Shown here: positions 54,105 through 63,072 of the stretch, in pieces
Layout of the letters: the number at the start of each line of letters is the position of its first letter
How positions within the stretch are numbered: position 1 is the first letter of the stretch
Assembly (NCBI GenBank): GCA_937925715.1
Contig: CALAMG010000017.1
Coordinates: 237,840 to 301,839, forward strand
Source: an uncultured Collinsella sp.
GTDB taxonomy: Bacteria; Actinomycetota; Coriobacteriia; Coriobacteriales; Coriobacteriaceae
Direction: 5' to 3'
DNA length: 64,000 nt
Position numbers and translations under genes: made by a program
The notes under the pieces: generated by a model
The model's database searches: none
The model's input: only the letters and a program-made list of their open reading frames with translations
What the model was told of the DNA's origin: nothing

Positions 54105-56531
54105 TTAAGCGTGCCAGATCTCGTCGCGGTACTCGCGAATGGTGCGGTCGCTCGAGAACCAGCCGGAGGAGGCGGTGTTGAGCAGCGCCTTACGGTTCCA
54201 AGTCTCCTGGTCGCCGTAGCTGTTCGTGAGCTTCTCCCAGGCGTCAACGTAGCTGCGGAAATCGGCCATGACCAGGTCGGGGTCGTTGTTGTTCATGAGC
54301 TCGTTATAGATGCTCTCGAAGTTGCCCGAAAGACCCGCAAAGGTGTTGTCCTTGAGCTCGTCCATCACGCGGCCCAGACGCTCGCGGTCGCCGTTGAGGG
54401 TATCCCACGCAAAGTAGCTGTTCGATGCCCAGAGCTGCTCGACCTCGGGAGCGGTCAGGCCAAAGATGGCCTCGTTCTCGCGGCCGGCCAGGTCGGCGAT
54501 CTCGATGTTGGCGCCGTCGAGGGTGCCCAGAGTAATGGCGCCGTTCATCATGAGCTTCATGTTGGACGTGCCCGAGGCCTCCTTGCCAGCCGTTGAGATC
54601 TGCTCCGAGATCTCGGCGGCGGGGTAGATGAGCTGGGCGTTGCTCACACGGAAGTTGGGGATAAAGCAAACCTTCATGACCTCGTTGACGCGCGGGTCAT
54701 TATTGATGACGTCGGCAACGGAGTTAATGAGGCGGATGGTCTCCTTGGCGAAGGTATAGCTCGAGGCAGCCTTGCCGCTAAATATGAAGGTCGTCGGCGT
54801 CACGTGGAAGTTGGGATCGGCGATGCGACGGTTGTAGATGTCCATCACCTTCATGATGTTCATGAGCTGGCGCTTGTAGGCATGGAAGCGCTTTACCTGG
54901 ACATCGAAGACGGTGTTGGGGTCAATGACCAGACCGGTCTCGGCCTTAACGTAGGCAGCCAGACGCTCCTTGTTGGCGCGCTTGGAGGCGCCCACGGCCT
55001 TCAGGAACTCGGTGTCGTCCTTAAACTCCTTGAGCTTTTCCAGCTCAAAGGCGTCCTTCAGCCAGCCGTCGCCAATGGCCTCGGTCACGAGCTTGGCGTA
55101 GGTGGGGTTGGCCTCGGCAAAGAAGCGACGGTGCGAGATGCCGTTGGTCTTGTTGTTGAACTTCTCGGGCGTCAGGGCATAGAAGTCCTTGAGCACGATG
55201 TTCTTGATGATGTCGGAGTGGATCTTTGCTACGCCGTTGACGCTATGGCTGCAGATCACAGACAGGTTGGCCATGCGAATCTCGCCGTCCCACAGAATGG
55301 CGGTCTGGCGCAGACGCTCCTGCCAGCCCTCCTGCGTGGTGTCGAACGACTCGTGCCAACGACGGCTGATCTCGTCGATGATCTGGTACACGCGGGGGAG
55401 GAGCTTGGAGAACGTGCCGATGGGCCACTTCTCCAGAGCCTCGGGCAGGATGGTGTGGTTGGTGTAGCTCACGACCTGCGTCACGATGTTCCAGGCGTCG
55501 TCCCACTCGAGCTTCTTCTCGTCGATGAGAATACGCATGAGCTCGGGGCCGCACATGGCGGGGTGGGTATCGTTGGTGTGGATGGCCACAAACTGCGGCA
55601 GCAGCTCCCAGTTCTCGCCGTGCTCCTTCTCAAAGGTGTCGAGCAGACTGTAGATGCCGGCCGAGACAAATAGGTACTCCTGCTTTAGGCGCAGCAGACG
55701 GCCGTGCTCGCCGGCGTCATTGGGATAGAGGATGGCGCTGATGGCCTCCGCCTCGGCGCGCTCGGCATCGGCCAGGGCGTAGTCGCCGCGGTTGAAGGCC
55801 TCCAGATCGAAGTGCTCCTCGACCGGCTCAGCGGCCCAGACGCGCAGTTTGTTGACGGTCTCGCCGGCATAGCCCACGACGGGGATGTCATAAGGGACAG
55901 CCAGGATGTCCTGCGTGTCCACCGTGCGGTAGAACGTGCGGCCATTCTCCTCAAAGCCCTCGACGCGGCCGCCAAACTTAATGGTCACGGCCTTGTCCTG
56001 ACGACGGACCTCCCAGGGATAGCCGTGGGTGAGCCACTCGTCGGTGGCCTCGACCTGGCTGCCGTTAACGATCTCCTGCTTAAACAGACCGTAGCGGTAG
56101 CGCATGCCATTGCCGTAGCCGGCGATGCCCTCGGCTGCCATGGAATCCAGGAAGCATGCGGCAAGACGGCCCAGGCCACCGTTGCCCAGAGCCGGATCGG
56201 GCTCCTGGTTCTCGATGACGGACAGGTCGAAGCCCATGTCGTCGAGCGCCTCGGCGACCATGTCGCGCACGCCAAAGTTAAGCAGGTAGTTGTCGAGCAG
56301 GCGGCCGATCAAAAACTCGATCGAGAAGTAGTACACGCGCTTTTTGCCCTCGGCCGTGGCGCGGGCGTCACTCTTGGTGGCAACGGTGCGGGCCTTCTCG
56401 GCCACGAGCTTGGCCAGAGCGTTAAAGCGGTCGAGGTCGCTGGCGGCCTCGACGCTCTTGCCGCTGATGCTCATGACGGCATCGCGATAGAGTTCGGTAA
56501 ACTCTTGCTTGTTGTCGAAGATTTTATTCAT
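54105..56531 (-). CDS. glgP: Glycogen/maltodextrin phosphorylase
   Basis: An 808-residue GT35 phosphorylase that releases glucose-1-phosphate from glycogen ends. It has LGNGGLGRLAACFLDSMA, the PLP-lysine region EASGTSNMKLMMNG, and GTLDGANIEI. GAAAGGAACGT precedes the start. No N-terminal phospho-regulation segment is present. It sits between glgB and glgC, so synthesis and breakdown genes share one transcription unit. Confidence 0.95.
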   Translation of the reverse strand: MNKIFDNKQEFTELYRDAVMSISGKSVEAASDLDRFNALAKLVAEKARTVATKSDARATAEGKKRVYYFSIEFLIGRLLDNYLLNFGVRDMVAEALDDMGFDLSVIENQEPDPALGNGGLGRLAACFLDSMAAEGIAGYGNGMRYRYGLFKQEIVNGSQVEATDEWLTHGYPWEVRRQDKAVTIKFGGRVEGFEENGRTFYRTVDTQDILAVPYDIPVVGYAGETVNKLRVWAAEPVEEHFDLEAFNRGDYALADAERAEAEAISAILYPNDAGEHGRLLRLKQEYLFVSAGIYSLLDTFEKEHGENWELLPQFVAIHTNDTHPAMCGPELMRILIDEKKLEWDDAWNIVTQVVSYTNHTILPEALEKWPIGTFSKLLPRVYQIIDEISRRWHESFDTTQEGWQERLRQTAILWDGEIRMANLSVICSHSVNGVAKIHSDIIKNIVLKDFYALTPEKFNNKTNGISHRRFFAEANPTYAKLVTEAIGDGWLKDAFELEKLKEFKDDTEFLKAVGASKRANKERLAAYVKAETGLVIDPNTVFDVQVKRFHAYKRQLMNIMKVMDIYNRRIADPNFHVTPTTFIFSGKAASSYTFAKETIRLINSVADVINNDPRVNEVMKVCFIPNFRVSNAQLIYPAAEISEQISTAGKEASGTSNMKLMMNGAITLGTLDGANIEIADLAGRENEAIFGLTAPEVEQLWASNSYFAWDTLNGDRERLGRVMDELKDNTFAGLSGNFESIYNELMNNNDPDLVMADFRSYVDAWEKLTNSYGDQETWNRKALLNTASSGWFSSDRTIREYRDEIWHA

Positions 56532-56625
56532 ACGTTCCTTTCCCCCGGGGATGTTTCTCCCGGAACGGTTATGACTTGTATCCTACGCCCCCGCGGGGCG
56601 GGTAATTACAGTGGTAACGCCTTTG

Positions 56626-58887
56626 TTACGCTTTCTTAGCAGGAGCCTTAACGGCAGCTGCCTTAGCCTTGGGAGCAGCCTTTTTGGAGGCTGCCTTCTT
56701 GACCGTGGTGGATTTGGCCGAAGCCTTGGCAGCGGGCTTGTCAGCCTTTGCCTTGGCCGGAGCCTTCTTAGCAGCTGCGGTCTTGGGCTTTACCGAGGAC
56801 GCACGCTTGCGCGTCGCCTTCTTGGGCTCCTCGACCACGGGCGGCTTATAGCTGCTGGGACCGCGGCGCTTAAGCACCACGCCTGCCAGGCCGGGCACTT
56901 TCATCTCGATGGAGTCCATCTGCCCGTTCCAGGGATAGGGCTCGCTCGAGCAGGTGTAGGGCTCCTCGCCGGCATAGCCGCTGCCGCCAAACTCAGGACG
57001 GTCGGAATCGAAGACCTCCTCCCAGTCACCCTCACGCGGTACGCCCACACGGAAGCTCTCGTAGCTTGCCGGGTCAAAGTTGATCAAGATCACCAGGTCG
57101 TCATCGACGTCCTCGCCCTGACGCACAAAGCTCACGATGGACTGCTTGGAGTTATCCGCGTCGATCCAGGTAAAGCCGTCGTCAGTATAGCCGCGCTCGT
57201 ACAGGGCGGGCTCGGCGGTGTACAGGTGGTTGAGCGCCTTAATGAACGCCTGATGATGACGGTGGGTCTCGTACTCCTCGGTCAGGAACCACTGGATGGA
57301 CTCGTAGTAGCGCCACTCAATAAACTGGCCGATCTCGTTGCCCATAAAGTTGAGCTTGGCACCGGGGTGCGTCATCTGGTAGAAGGCCAGCGTGCGCAGG
57401 CCGGCAAACTGGCGCCACCAGTCGCCCGGCATGCGGCCGATGAGCGAGCACTTGCCGTGCACGACCTCGTCGTGGCTCAGCGGGCAAATAAAGTTCTCGG
57501 TAAAGGCGTACATGATGGAGAACGTGAGCAGGCCGTGGTTGCCGGGGCGCCACGGAAAATCGGTCTGCATGTAGTGCAGGGTGTCGTTCATCCAGCCCAT
57601 GTCCCACTTGTAGTGGAAGCCCAGGCCGCCGTCCTGCGGCGGATAGGTCACGAGCGGCCACGCGGTGGACTCCTCGGCCATCATCATCACGTCGGGGTAG
57701 TGAGCCTCAACAGCGCAGTTGACCTGGCGGATAAATGCGCTGGCGTCCAGGTCCTCCTCGGTTCCGTACTTGTTGAATTTCTTTTGGCCGGGATCGTCGA
57801 TGCCAAAGTTGAGGTACAGCATGCTGGACACGCCGTCCATGCGAATGCCGTCAACGTGGAAGTTCTCGAGCCAATACAGCACGTTGGAGACCAGGAAGGA
57901 GCGGACCTCGCCGCGGGCGAAGTCAAACTTGTGCGTACCCCAGTTGGGATGAATCTCGTGCTCAAACAGCATGTGGCCGTTAAAGGTGGCAAGGCCGTGG
58001 GAGTCGGCGCAAAAACCGCCGGGCACCCAGTCCATGATCACGCCGATGCCCGCCTCGTGGCACGCATCGATAAAGTGCATGAGCTGCTGCGGGTTGCCGT
58101 AGCGTGACGTGGCGGCATAATAGCCGGTCGTCTGGTAGCCCCAGGAGCCGTCGAAAGGATGCTCCATGAGCGGCATGACCTCGATATGCGTGTAGCCCAT
58201 ATCGCGCACGTAATCCACGAGCTCGACCGACAGGTCGTCGTAGGTGTAGAACTCGCCGCGCTGGGCGGGGAAGGGATCCATGGGGCCGGGGTAGTTGCCG
58301 TACTCGTCGGGCTCGCCCTGCGGCGCGTCGCCGTGGCGCTTCCACGAGCCAATATGCACCTCGTAGATGTTGAGCGGCTGCGACATGTGGTTGTGGCCGG
58401 CACGGCGCTTGAGCCACGCGGCGTCGTTCCACTTGTAGCCATCGAGGGTCCACAGCACACTGGCGGTACCCGGAGGGCACTCGGCCTTAAAAGCATACGG
58501 ATCAGCCTTGTAGAGCTTTTCGCCCTCGTTGGTCTCGATGAGGTATTTATAGAGCTGGCCCTGCTCGGCACCAGGAATAAAGCCTTCCCAGATAGCGCTC
58601 GTATGCACGGGCACCAGCGGGTTGGCTTCCTCATCCCAGTCGTTAAATTCGCCAATGACGTGGACGCTCTTAACGTCGGGCGCCCAAATGCAAAAACGCC
58701 AGCCACGCGTGCGCTGCTGCGTGTCGGGATGCGCACCCATCTTTTCCCAGCTGCGCTCCCACATTCCAATGCCAAACAGGTAGACATCGTCCTTGGAGAG
58801 CTCCGGTGCGTGCGGAGCCGGTTTGCGGGTTGCGGGCTTTTTAGCCGTTGGCTTTAGCTTTGTATCGCTCACGTTTGATCCCATCAT
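56626..58887 (-). CDS. glgB: 1,4-alpha-glucan branching enzyme with Lys/Ala-rich tails
   Basis: A 753-residue GH13 branching enzyme: N-terminal CBM48 (FCIWAPDVKSVHVIGEFNDW), then the catalytic barrel with FHVDGIRMDGVSSMLY (nucleophile), MMMAEESTAWP (acid/base) and PLSHDEVVHGK. The last 65 or so residues are an H1-like tail (KKATRKRASSVKPK, AAKKAPAKAKADKPAAK), and a shorter basic stretch (KLKPTAKKPATRK) opens the protein, echoing the tail of GlgA. The start is uncertain: ATG codons at 58887 and 58884 lack a clear ribosome site, and an in-frame TTG lies at 58932. First gene of the glg operon. Confidence 0.92.
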   Translation of the reverse strand: MMGSNVSDTKLKPTAKKPATRKPAPHAPELSKDDVYLFGIGMWERSWEKMGAHPDTQQRTRGWRFCIWAPDVKSVHVIGEFNDWDEEANPLVPVHTSAIWEGFIPGAEQGQLYKYLIETNEGEKLYKADPYAFKAECPPGTASVLWTLDGYKWNDAAWLKRRAGHNHMSQPLNIYEVHIGSWKRHGDAPQGEPDEYGNYPGPMDPFPAQRGEFYTYDDLSVELVDYVRDMGYTHIEVMPLMEHPFDGSWGYQTTGYYAATSRYGNPQQLMHFIDACHEAGIGVIMDWVPGGFCADSHGLATFNGHMLFEHEIHPNWGTHKFDFARGEVRSFLVSNVLYWLENFHVDGIRMDGVSSMLYLNFGIDDPGQKKFNKYGTEEDLDASAFIRQVNCAVEAHYPDVMMMAEESTAWPLVTYPPQDGGLGFHYKWDMGWMNDTLHYMQTDFPWRPGNHGLLTFSIMYAFTENFICPLSHDEVVHGKCSLIGRMPGDWWRQFAGLRTLAFYQMTHPGAKLNFMGNEIGQFIEWRYYESIQWFLTEEYETHRHHQAFIKALNHLYTAEPALYERGYTDDGFTWIDADNSKQSIVSFVRQGEDVDDDLVILINFDPASYESFRVGVPREGDWEEVFDSDRPEFGGSGYAGEEPYTCSSEPYPWNGQMDSIEMKVPGLAGVVLKRRGPSSYKPPVVEEPKKATRKRASSVKPKTAAAKKAPAKAKADKPAAKASAKSTTVKKAASKKAAPKAKAAAVKAPAKKA

Positions 58888-59109
58888 GACGCGGCAGCGT
58901 GTTGCCTTGGTGACTAGATGCGAAAGGTCCAAGGCTGCACGAATCGAAGGGACGGCGAAGTTTCTGTGATTCGTTCCACCTCGCGTGCTCGGTGGAACTT
59001 TCGGCAGAAACTACGATAACACCTGTGCGTTAGTTTTATGGACGAAAGCGGATTTGCGGGGGCGTTTAATCGGTAAGCGACATGTTTATACCACTGGCAG
59101 AATTGCCGT

Positions 59110-59195
59110 GGTAAAACTCTTGACAGTTTTACCAATTAGGGTTTCAAAATTGTTAGGCTTACGTTTGGTAAAACGTTTTTAGCAGGTTGTTTACC
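59110..59195. promoter_or_regulatory. Operator-like dyads in the glgB/HAD divergent promoter
   Basis: GGTAAAAC (59110-59117) and GTTTTACC (59126-59133) form an 8-8-8 dyad that contains a TTGACA hexamer. A second pair, GGTAAAAC (59167-59174) and GTTTACC (59189-59195), follows. Repressor binding would block the -35 region. The rest of the 330-base gap between the two genes is A+T-rich and holds no other feature I can support. Confidence 0.55.
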
Positions 59196-59218
59196 ATTTG
59201 ACATCGAAAGGTTCGTTT

Positions 59219-59908
59219 ATGTCCCATACCGCCGCTCCCAAGGTTGCTTATATTTTCGATTGCGACGGCACGCTGGTTAATAGCACCCCCGTTTGGGCTT
59301 ATGCCCAGCCCGAGTTATTGCACCGACACGGTGTCGACGTGACGGTCGACGATTTTGCCCAGTTTGAGCATTTGTCGCTGGAGGACGAGTGCCAGGCCTA
59401 CCACGACACGTGGGGCATTGGCGCGAATGGCGAGGAGCTGTATCGCGAGCTGAGCGAGATTTTGATTGATGGGTACTCCAAAGTGCCGCCGCGCGAGGGG
59501 CTCCTGGCATTTTTGGAGCAGGCAAAGGCGGCGGGCATCGCCATGTGCGTGGCTACGTCCACGCCGGCCGAGCTGGTGCAGTCCGCTCTTGCGGCTGCTG
59601 GCCTTGATCGCTATATGGAGTTTGTTACCACGACAGGCGAGGCGGGGCGCTCCAAGCAGTTCCCGGATGTGTACGAGCTGGCGTTGCGCCGCCTGGAAGA
59701 GCGTCACGGTCACAAGTTTGAGCGCGCGTGGGTGTTTGAGGACGCCGTCTTTGGACTTAAGAGCTCTGGCGCTGCGGGCTTTAAGCGCGTGGGCGTTTAT
59801 GACCCGCACGGCCGTATGGAGCGCGACGAGGTGCGTGCCAACAGCGACATCTTTATCGATAGCTATGAGGACCTGGAACTGGCCCGCGTGCTTTCGTTTG
59901 AGGGCTAG
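59219..59908 (+). CDS. HAD-superfamily hydrolase (beta-phosphoglucomutase-like)
   Basis: A 229-residue HAD phosphatase/phosphomutase with a helical cap. Motif I is FDCDGTLVNS, motif II AMCVATSTPAEL, the Lys is in SKQFPDVY, and motif III is VFEDAVFGLKSS. It may dephosphorylate or isomerise a sugar phosphate; the shared promoter region with glgB suggests glucan metabolism, but the substrate cannot be read. GAAAGG places the start at 59219. Confidence 0.85.
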   Translation: MSHTAAPKVAYIFDCDGTLVNSTPVWAYAQPELLHRHGVDVTVDDFAQFEHLSLEDECQAYHDTWGIGANGEELYRELSEILIDGYSKVPPREGLLAFLEQAKAAGIAMCVATSTPAELVQSALAAAGLDRYMEFVTTTGEAGRSKQFPDVYELALRRLEERHGHKFERAWVFEDAVFGLKSSGAAGFKRVGVYDPHGRMERDEVRANSDIFIDSYEDLELARVLSFEG

Positions 59909-60583
59909 GTGAGGGCCGTGGCTTGCAAAGTATTAGTGGTTTGCGGCTCGCCGGTGGTGGCGAGCGCGGATCTGCTGCGTCAATTGGCAGGGGAGTGCGT
60001 CCACATCGTAGCCGTAGACCGCGGCCTGGACGCCCTGTTGGGTGCTGGCCTGAGCTGCGACGTCTACGTGGGCGACGCCGACACGGTTAGCGATGAGGGA
60101 CGCGCGTTGGTCGATGCCGCTGCTGACTTTGAAGTTGAGCGCCACGATTCGTACAAGGACTATACCGATCTTGCGCTGGCGCTCGATTCCGTTCGCCGCC
60201 GCTGGCCGGGTGCCGAAGTGGTTGCGACTTGCGCCACCGGCGGCCGCCCGGACATGGCCCTGTCTGTGTTAGGGCTACTGGCAGGCTATGCGGATGCCCC
60301 CGTCTGGATCGAAGAAGACGAAGTGACGGCCAGAATTCTGCACCAGGACGAGACCTGGACCATCGAGGGCGCCGAGGGCAAAACCTTCTCCATCATCGCC
60401 ATCGCTCCCAACACAGAGATAAGCGAACACGGCCTAGAATGGGGGCTAGATCACAGCCCCCTCGGCCTGCTAGCCGACACGGGCATCAGCAACATAGTAA
60501 GATCCACCGCAGAGATAATCGTCCACCAAGGCGTCGCAATCGGTTATTTACTCCATCAGGGTTTTATCGGGACGCTGGGTTAA
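59909..60583 (+). CDS. Thiamine diphosphokinase
   Basis: A 224-residue enzyme of the TPK/YloS family. The N-terminal half has DRGLDALLGAGL and VYVGDADTVSDEG, then KDYTDLALAL, close to the family motifs that bind Mg-ATP; the C-terminal half is a beta-sandwich with FSIIAIAPNTEISEHGLEW. It converts thiamine to thiamine diphosphate. The GTG start follows the HAD stop without a gap. Confidence 0.8.
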   Translation: MRAVACKVLVVCGSPVVASADLLRQLAGECVHIVAVDRGLDALLGAGLSCDVYVGDADTVSDEGRALVDAAADFEVERHDSYKDYTDLALALDSVRRRWPGAEVVATCATGGRPDMALSVLGLLAGYADAPVWIEEDEVTARILHQDETWTIEGAEGKTFSIIAIAPNTEISEHGLEWGLDHSPLGLLADTGISNIVRSTAEIIVHQGVAIGYLLHQGFIGTLG

Positions 60584-60618
60584 TTAGCTATTTTTGGCAA
60601 AGCCAAAAATAGCTAATT
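60582..60618. other. Perfect A+T-rich hairpin at the end of the thiamine diphosphokinase gene
   Basis: A 17-bp perfect stem, AATTAGCTATTTTTGGC with its complement, has a 3-base loop and overlaps the stop codon. No T-run follows. It may end or protect the transcript. Confidence 0.6.
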
Positions 60619-60664
60619 CAGCCCCAGGAAAACCGTAAGAAAGAAGATCGACCCAAAAAACTTC

Positions 60665-60693
60665 TTGCATCCCCGAAGATCTTCCCCTATAGT
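60665..60693 (+). promoter_or_regulatory. Promoter of tRNA-Ala
   Basis: TTGCAT (60665-60670) and TATAGT (60688-60693) with a 17-base spacer, ending 13 bases before the tRNA. Confidence 0.72.
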
Positions 60694-60706
60694 ATCTCCA
60701 CGTCAC

Positions 60707-60782
60707 GGGGGCGTAGCTCAGCTGGGAGAGCGCTTGACTGGCAGTCAAGAGGTCAGGGGTTCGATCCCCCTCGTCTCCACCA
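60707..60782 (+). tRNA. tRNA-Ala (anticodon GGC)
   Basis: Acceptor GGGGGCG pairs with CGTCTCC (two G-T pairs). The anticodon stem CTTGA/TCAAG carries loop CTGGCAG, giving anticodon GGC. A TTCGATC T-loop and an encoded CCA (60780-60782) are present. Confidence 0.96.
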
Positions 60783-60792
60783 TCGTGAATAC

Positions 60793-60820
60793 AAGGCCAC
60801 TCAGACGAGTGGCCTTTTCT
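60793..60820 (+). terminator. Rho-independent terminator of tRNA-Ala
   Basis: AAGGCCACTC pairs with GAGTGGCCTT around a 4-base loop, followed by a T-rich tail. Confidence 0.9.
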
Positions 60821-61635
60821 ATTTGCATACGATATTAAGTGGCTGAACTGCATTTTTGCAAAATATGCAAATTGCTTTCCTGTTCAAGTTCGCCGTCAGC
60901 AGTAGTTGTCGCAAATTTTGCGACAACTGCACCCCAAAAGTTGCGCAATTACCTTCCCGGTTTTGTACAAAGTTTGTTAGCCAAGCATAATAGTTTGAGC
61001 AATTCACACCGCCAGCGATACAACTCAGGCAGTGATCGTCAACCCACGCACCTCCATAAACCTGCGGCAATGTGTGTATGACGGCACAATATCCCCCATA
61101 ACCACGGTAAATAAACAATATGTTGCTCAACACACCCAAAAACGTATGGGCCACCTGCTGTGCTAGGATAGCTAACGTTACATGGGTTCAACTGTGCTCT
61201 CGGCTCCAGCAAGCCGCAAAGCGCAGGGTCGATCAGCATCCGGCCGTAACGGCGGTGCCAGAAAAACCACGAGCTCCAATACAGTGGTCATGCGTATCGC
61301 ATCGAATGAATTTGTTCTTGTTTATGTGCAAGTTATTCATTCGGTTTGACATTTCATGACTATTCGCAGCAGTTCTACAGCTGTTTGCGTGCGGTCCAGT
61401 TTTGTTCCCGCTTTACTGGGCCGCACGCAGCCAGCTGGAGTCGCGGTCTTTTTGCGATACACGTCCGCGTCTCTAGCCACTGCACTCATACATACCGTTC
61501 ACGGTGGGGCAGAGCCACGTGCTTGTCTAACTGGGCTCAGGGTTTGAATATGGAGCGCCTTCGCGCACAAGCGCCCTGGCGAAGCCATACCCAAACCCCG
61601 TGAGCCACACGTAAGACAACAAGGGGGTGGTGCTC
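60821..61635 (+). other. Long gene-free leader of the exopolysaccharide operon
   Basis: About 800 bases without a credible gene, lower in G+C than the coding parts. It holds an 11-1-11 palindrome, GTTGTCGCAAA/TTTGCGACAAC (60905-60927), the large hairpin at 61378-61437, and a CTTCGC/GCGAAG hairpin near 61558-61583. Several weak promoter-like hexamers occur, none convincing. Such a leader suits processive antitermination by the NusG paralogue encoded next. Confidence 0.55.
61378..61437 (+). promoter_or_regulatory. Leader hairpin, possible recruitment site of the LoaP-like antiterminator
   Basis: GCGTGCGGTCCAGT (61387-61400) pairs with ACTGGGCCGCACGC (61415-61428) with one G-U; outer CAGCTG segments (61378-61383 and 61432-61437) extend the stem. 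The loop has 14 bases. It lies 198 bases before the antiterminator start. Confidence 0.5.
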
Positions 61636-62181
61636 GTGTGGTATGTGATCCAGGTCATCAACGGTCGCGAAGACGTAATGCGCGAGCGCATCGAGCGCGT
61701 GGTGCCGACTGGTGCCATGCAGGAGCTCTTTTATCCCCAATTTCAAACCGAGATTAAAGTACACGGCGAATGGGTCAACACGACCAAGCCGCTCTTTCCC
61801 GGTTATCTTATCTGCGATACGGCAGATCCCCGCACCGTGCAACAGTATCTGCTGCGCATGGACGACTTTGCCCGGGTGTTATCCCAGGACGGTCAGTTTG
61901 TGCCGCTGGCAAAAGAAGAGACCCAGCTCATTGGCAGTTTTACCAATAGGGGAGACCGCGTAGTGCCCATGAGCGAAGCCTTAAAAGACGGCGAACAGGT
62001 CGTAGTGACGGCTGGTCCGCTGTTGGGCCACGAGGGCCTCATCAAAACCATTAATAGACGTAAATGCACTGCTTATCTGGAGCTCAACCTGTGCGGCCGA
62101 CGCATAACCACCCGCGTTGGCCTTGCCGTGCTTTCAAACGAGCAGCGCGTCATGCGCAACCTAAAAAAGGCGATCGCCTAG
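61636..62181 (+). CDS. NusG-paralogue transcription antiterminator (LoaP/UpxY type)
   Basis: A 181-residue NusG-like protein. The NGN domain starts WYVIQVINGRED and includes TKPLFPGYLICDT; the C-terminal KOW segment is GEQVVVTAGPLLGHEGLIK. Such paralogues bind RNA polymerase and let it read through terminators in long polysaccharide or secondary-metabolite operons. It is the first gene of the exopolysaccharide operon, which is the expected place. The start is set at the GTG at 61636, nine bases after AAGGGGG, since two earlier GTGs overlap that site. Confidence 0.87.
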   Translation: MWYVIQVINGREDVMRERIERVVPTGAMQELFYPQFQTEIKVHGEWVNTTKPLFPGYLICDTADPRTVQQYLLRMDDFARVLSQDGQFVPLAKEETQLIGSFTNRGDRVVPMSEALKDGEQVVVTAGPLLGHEGLIKTINRRKCTAYLELNLCGRRITTRVGLAVLSNEQRVMRNLKKAIA

Positions 62182-62247
62182 CTGCTGGCGAACGTCACAC
62201 AGAACAGGGAGGATCCCCGGCTTGGGGACGTAGTGTTGGAAGAGAAC

Positions 62248-62997
62248 ATGTCGGATAAAACTCAATATGCAACGGACGCGCCCGCGGGGGCGGCGCTGAT
62301 TGCTCAGGCCATGGACCGGCGTGAGGGCGCCGGTCGCTACAAAGCCATGCAATCCATCATGGACTGGGACCGCTCGCGCCTAGCATACCGGGCCGTGAAG
62401 CGCGCGTTCGACATCGTGTTCAGCGGCTGCGTGTTAGCCGTCATCGCCGTATCGAGTCTGGTGCTCGCCGCCGCTATCCGCTTGGAGAGCGAGGGCAACC
62501 CCTTCTACAGCCAGATCCGCGTGGGCAGGACCCACCGCAACGGCAGCCTGTCCACCTTCCGCATGTGGAAGTTCCGCTCCATGTACAGGGACGCCGACGA
62601 GCGTCTCGCCGAGCTCAAGGAACAGAACGAGATCGCCGGCGCCATGTTCAAGATGAGGGACGACCCGCGCGTCACCAAGATCGGCAGGTTCATCCGCAAG
62701 CACTCCATCGACGAGTTCCCGCAGTTCCTGAACGTCTTTCTGGGCCAGATGTCCGTTGTCGGCCCGCGCCCGCCGCTGCCGTACGAGGTGGCTCAGTACA
62801 CCGAGTACGACTTGCAGCGTTTGGCCGTTAAACCAGGTATTACCGGCTGGTGGCAGGTGACCGACCGTAACGACACAGATTTCGACGGCATGGTCCGCCG
62901 CGATCTTGAATATATCGCCAAAAGGGGCTTGTTATTCGATTTGAAAATAGTCGTCCTGACTGTCTTTGAGGTGTTCTCGGGGGAGGGTGCCTCATGA
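62248..62997 (+). CDS. Undecaprenyl-phosphate sugar-1-phosphate transferase (priming transferase)
   Basis: A 249-residue polyprenyl-phosphate sugar-phosphotransferase (bacterial sugar transferase domain). It has one membrane helix (FDIVFSGCVLAVIAVSSLVLA), KFRSMYRDADERLAEL, the DDPRVTKIGRFIRKHSIDEFPQ active-site region and MSVVGPRPPLPYEV. It loads the first sugar onto the lipid carrier for capsule or exopolysaccharide. GGAAGAG before the ATG at 62248 supports that start over an in-frame TTG at 62233. Confidence 0.92.
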   Translation: MSDKTQYATDAPAGAALIAQAMDRREGAGRYKAMQSIMDWDRSRLAYRAVKRAFDIVFSGCVLAVIAVSSLVLAAAIRLESEGNPFYSQIRVGRTHRNGSLSTFRMWKFRSMYRDADERLAELKEQNEIAGAMFKMRDDPRVTKIGRFIRKHSIDEFPQFLNVFLGQMSVVGPRPPLPYEVAQYTEYDLQRLAVKPGITGWWQVTDRNDTDFDGMVRRDLEYIAKRGLLFDLKIVVLTVFEVFSGEGAS

Positions 62998-63068
62998 TTG
63001 ATTTTGTCGTACCGCACTTTGACTACTTACAAATTCGTGCTGCTTTCCATTTGATGGGAAGGTGTTAG
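62994..63068 (+). pseudogene. Possible truncated gene start between the sugar transferase and the glycosyltransferase
   Basis: A 24-codon frame begins in the overlap ATGA of the preceding stop, as coupled genes do, and reads MIDFVVPHFDYLQ before a TAG. The opening resembles a glycosyltransferase N-terminus, but the frame stops at once. It may be a recombination scar at the point where base composition drops. Confidence 0.35.
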
Positions 63069-63072
63069 GCAC

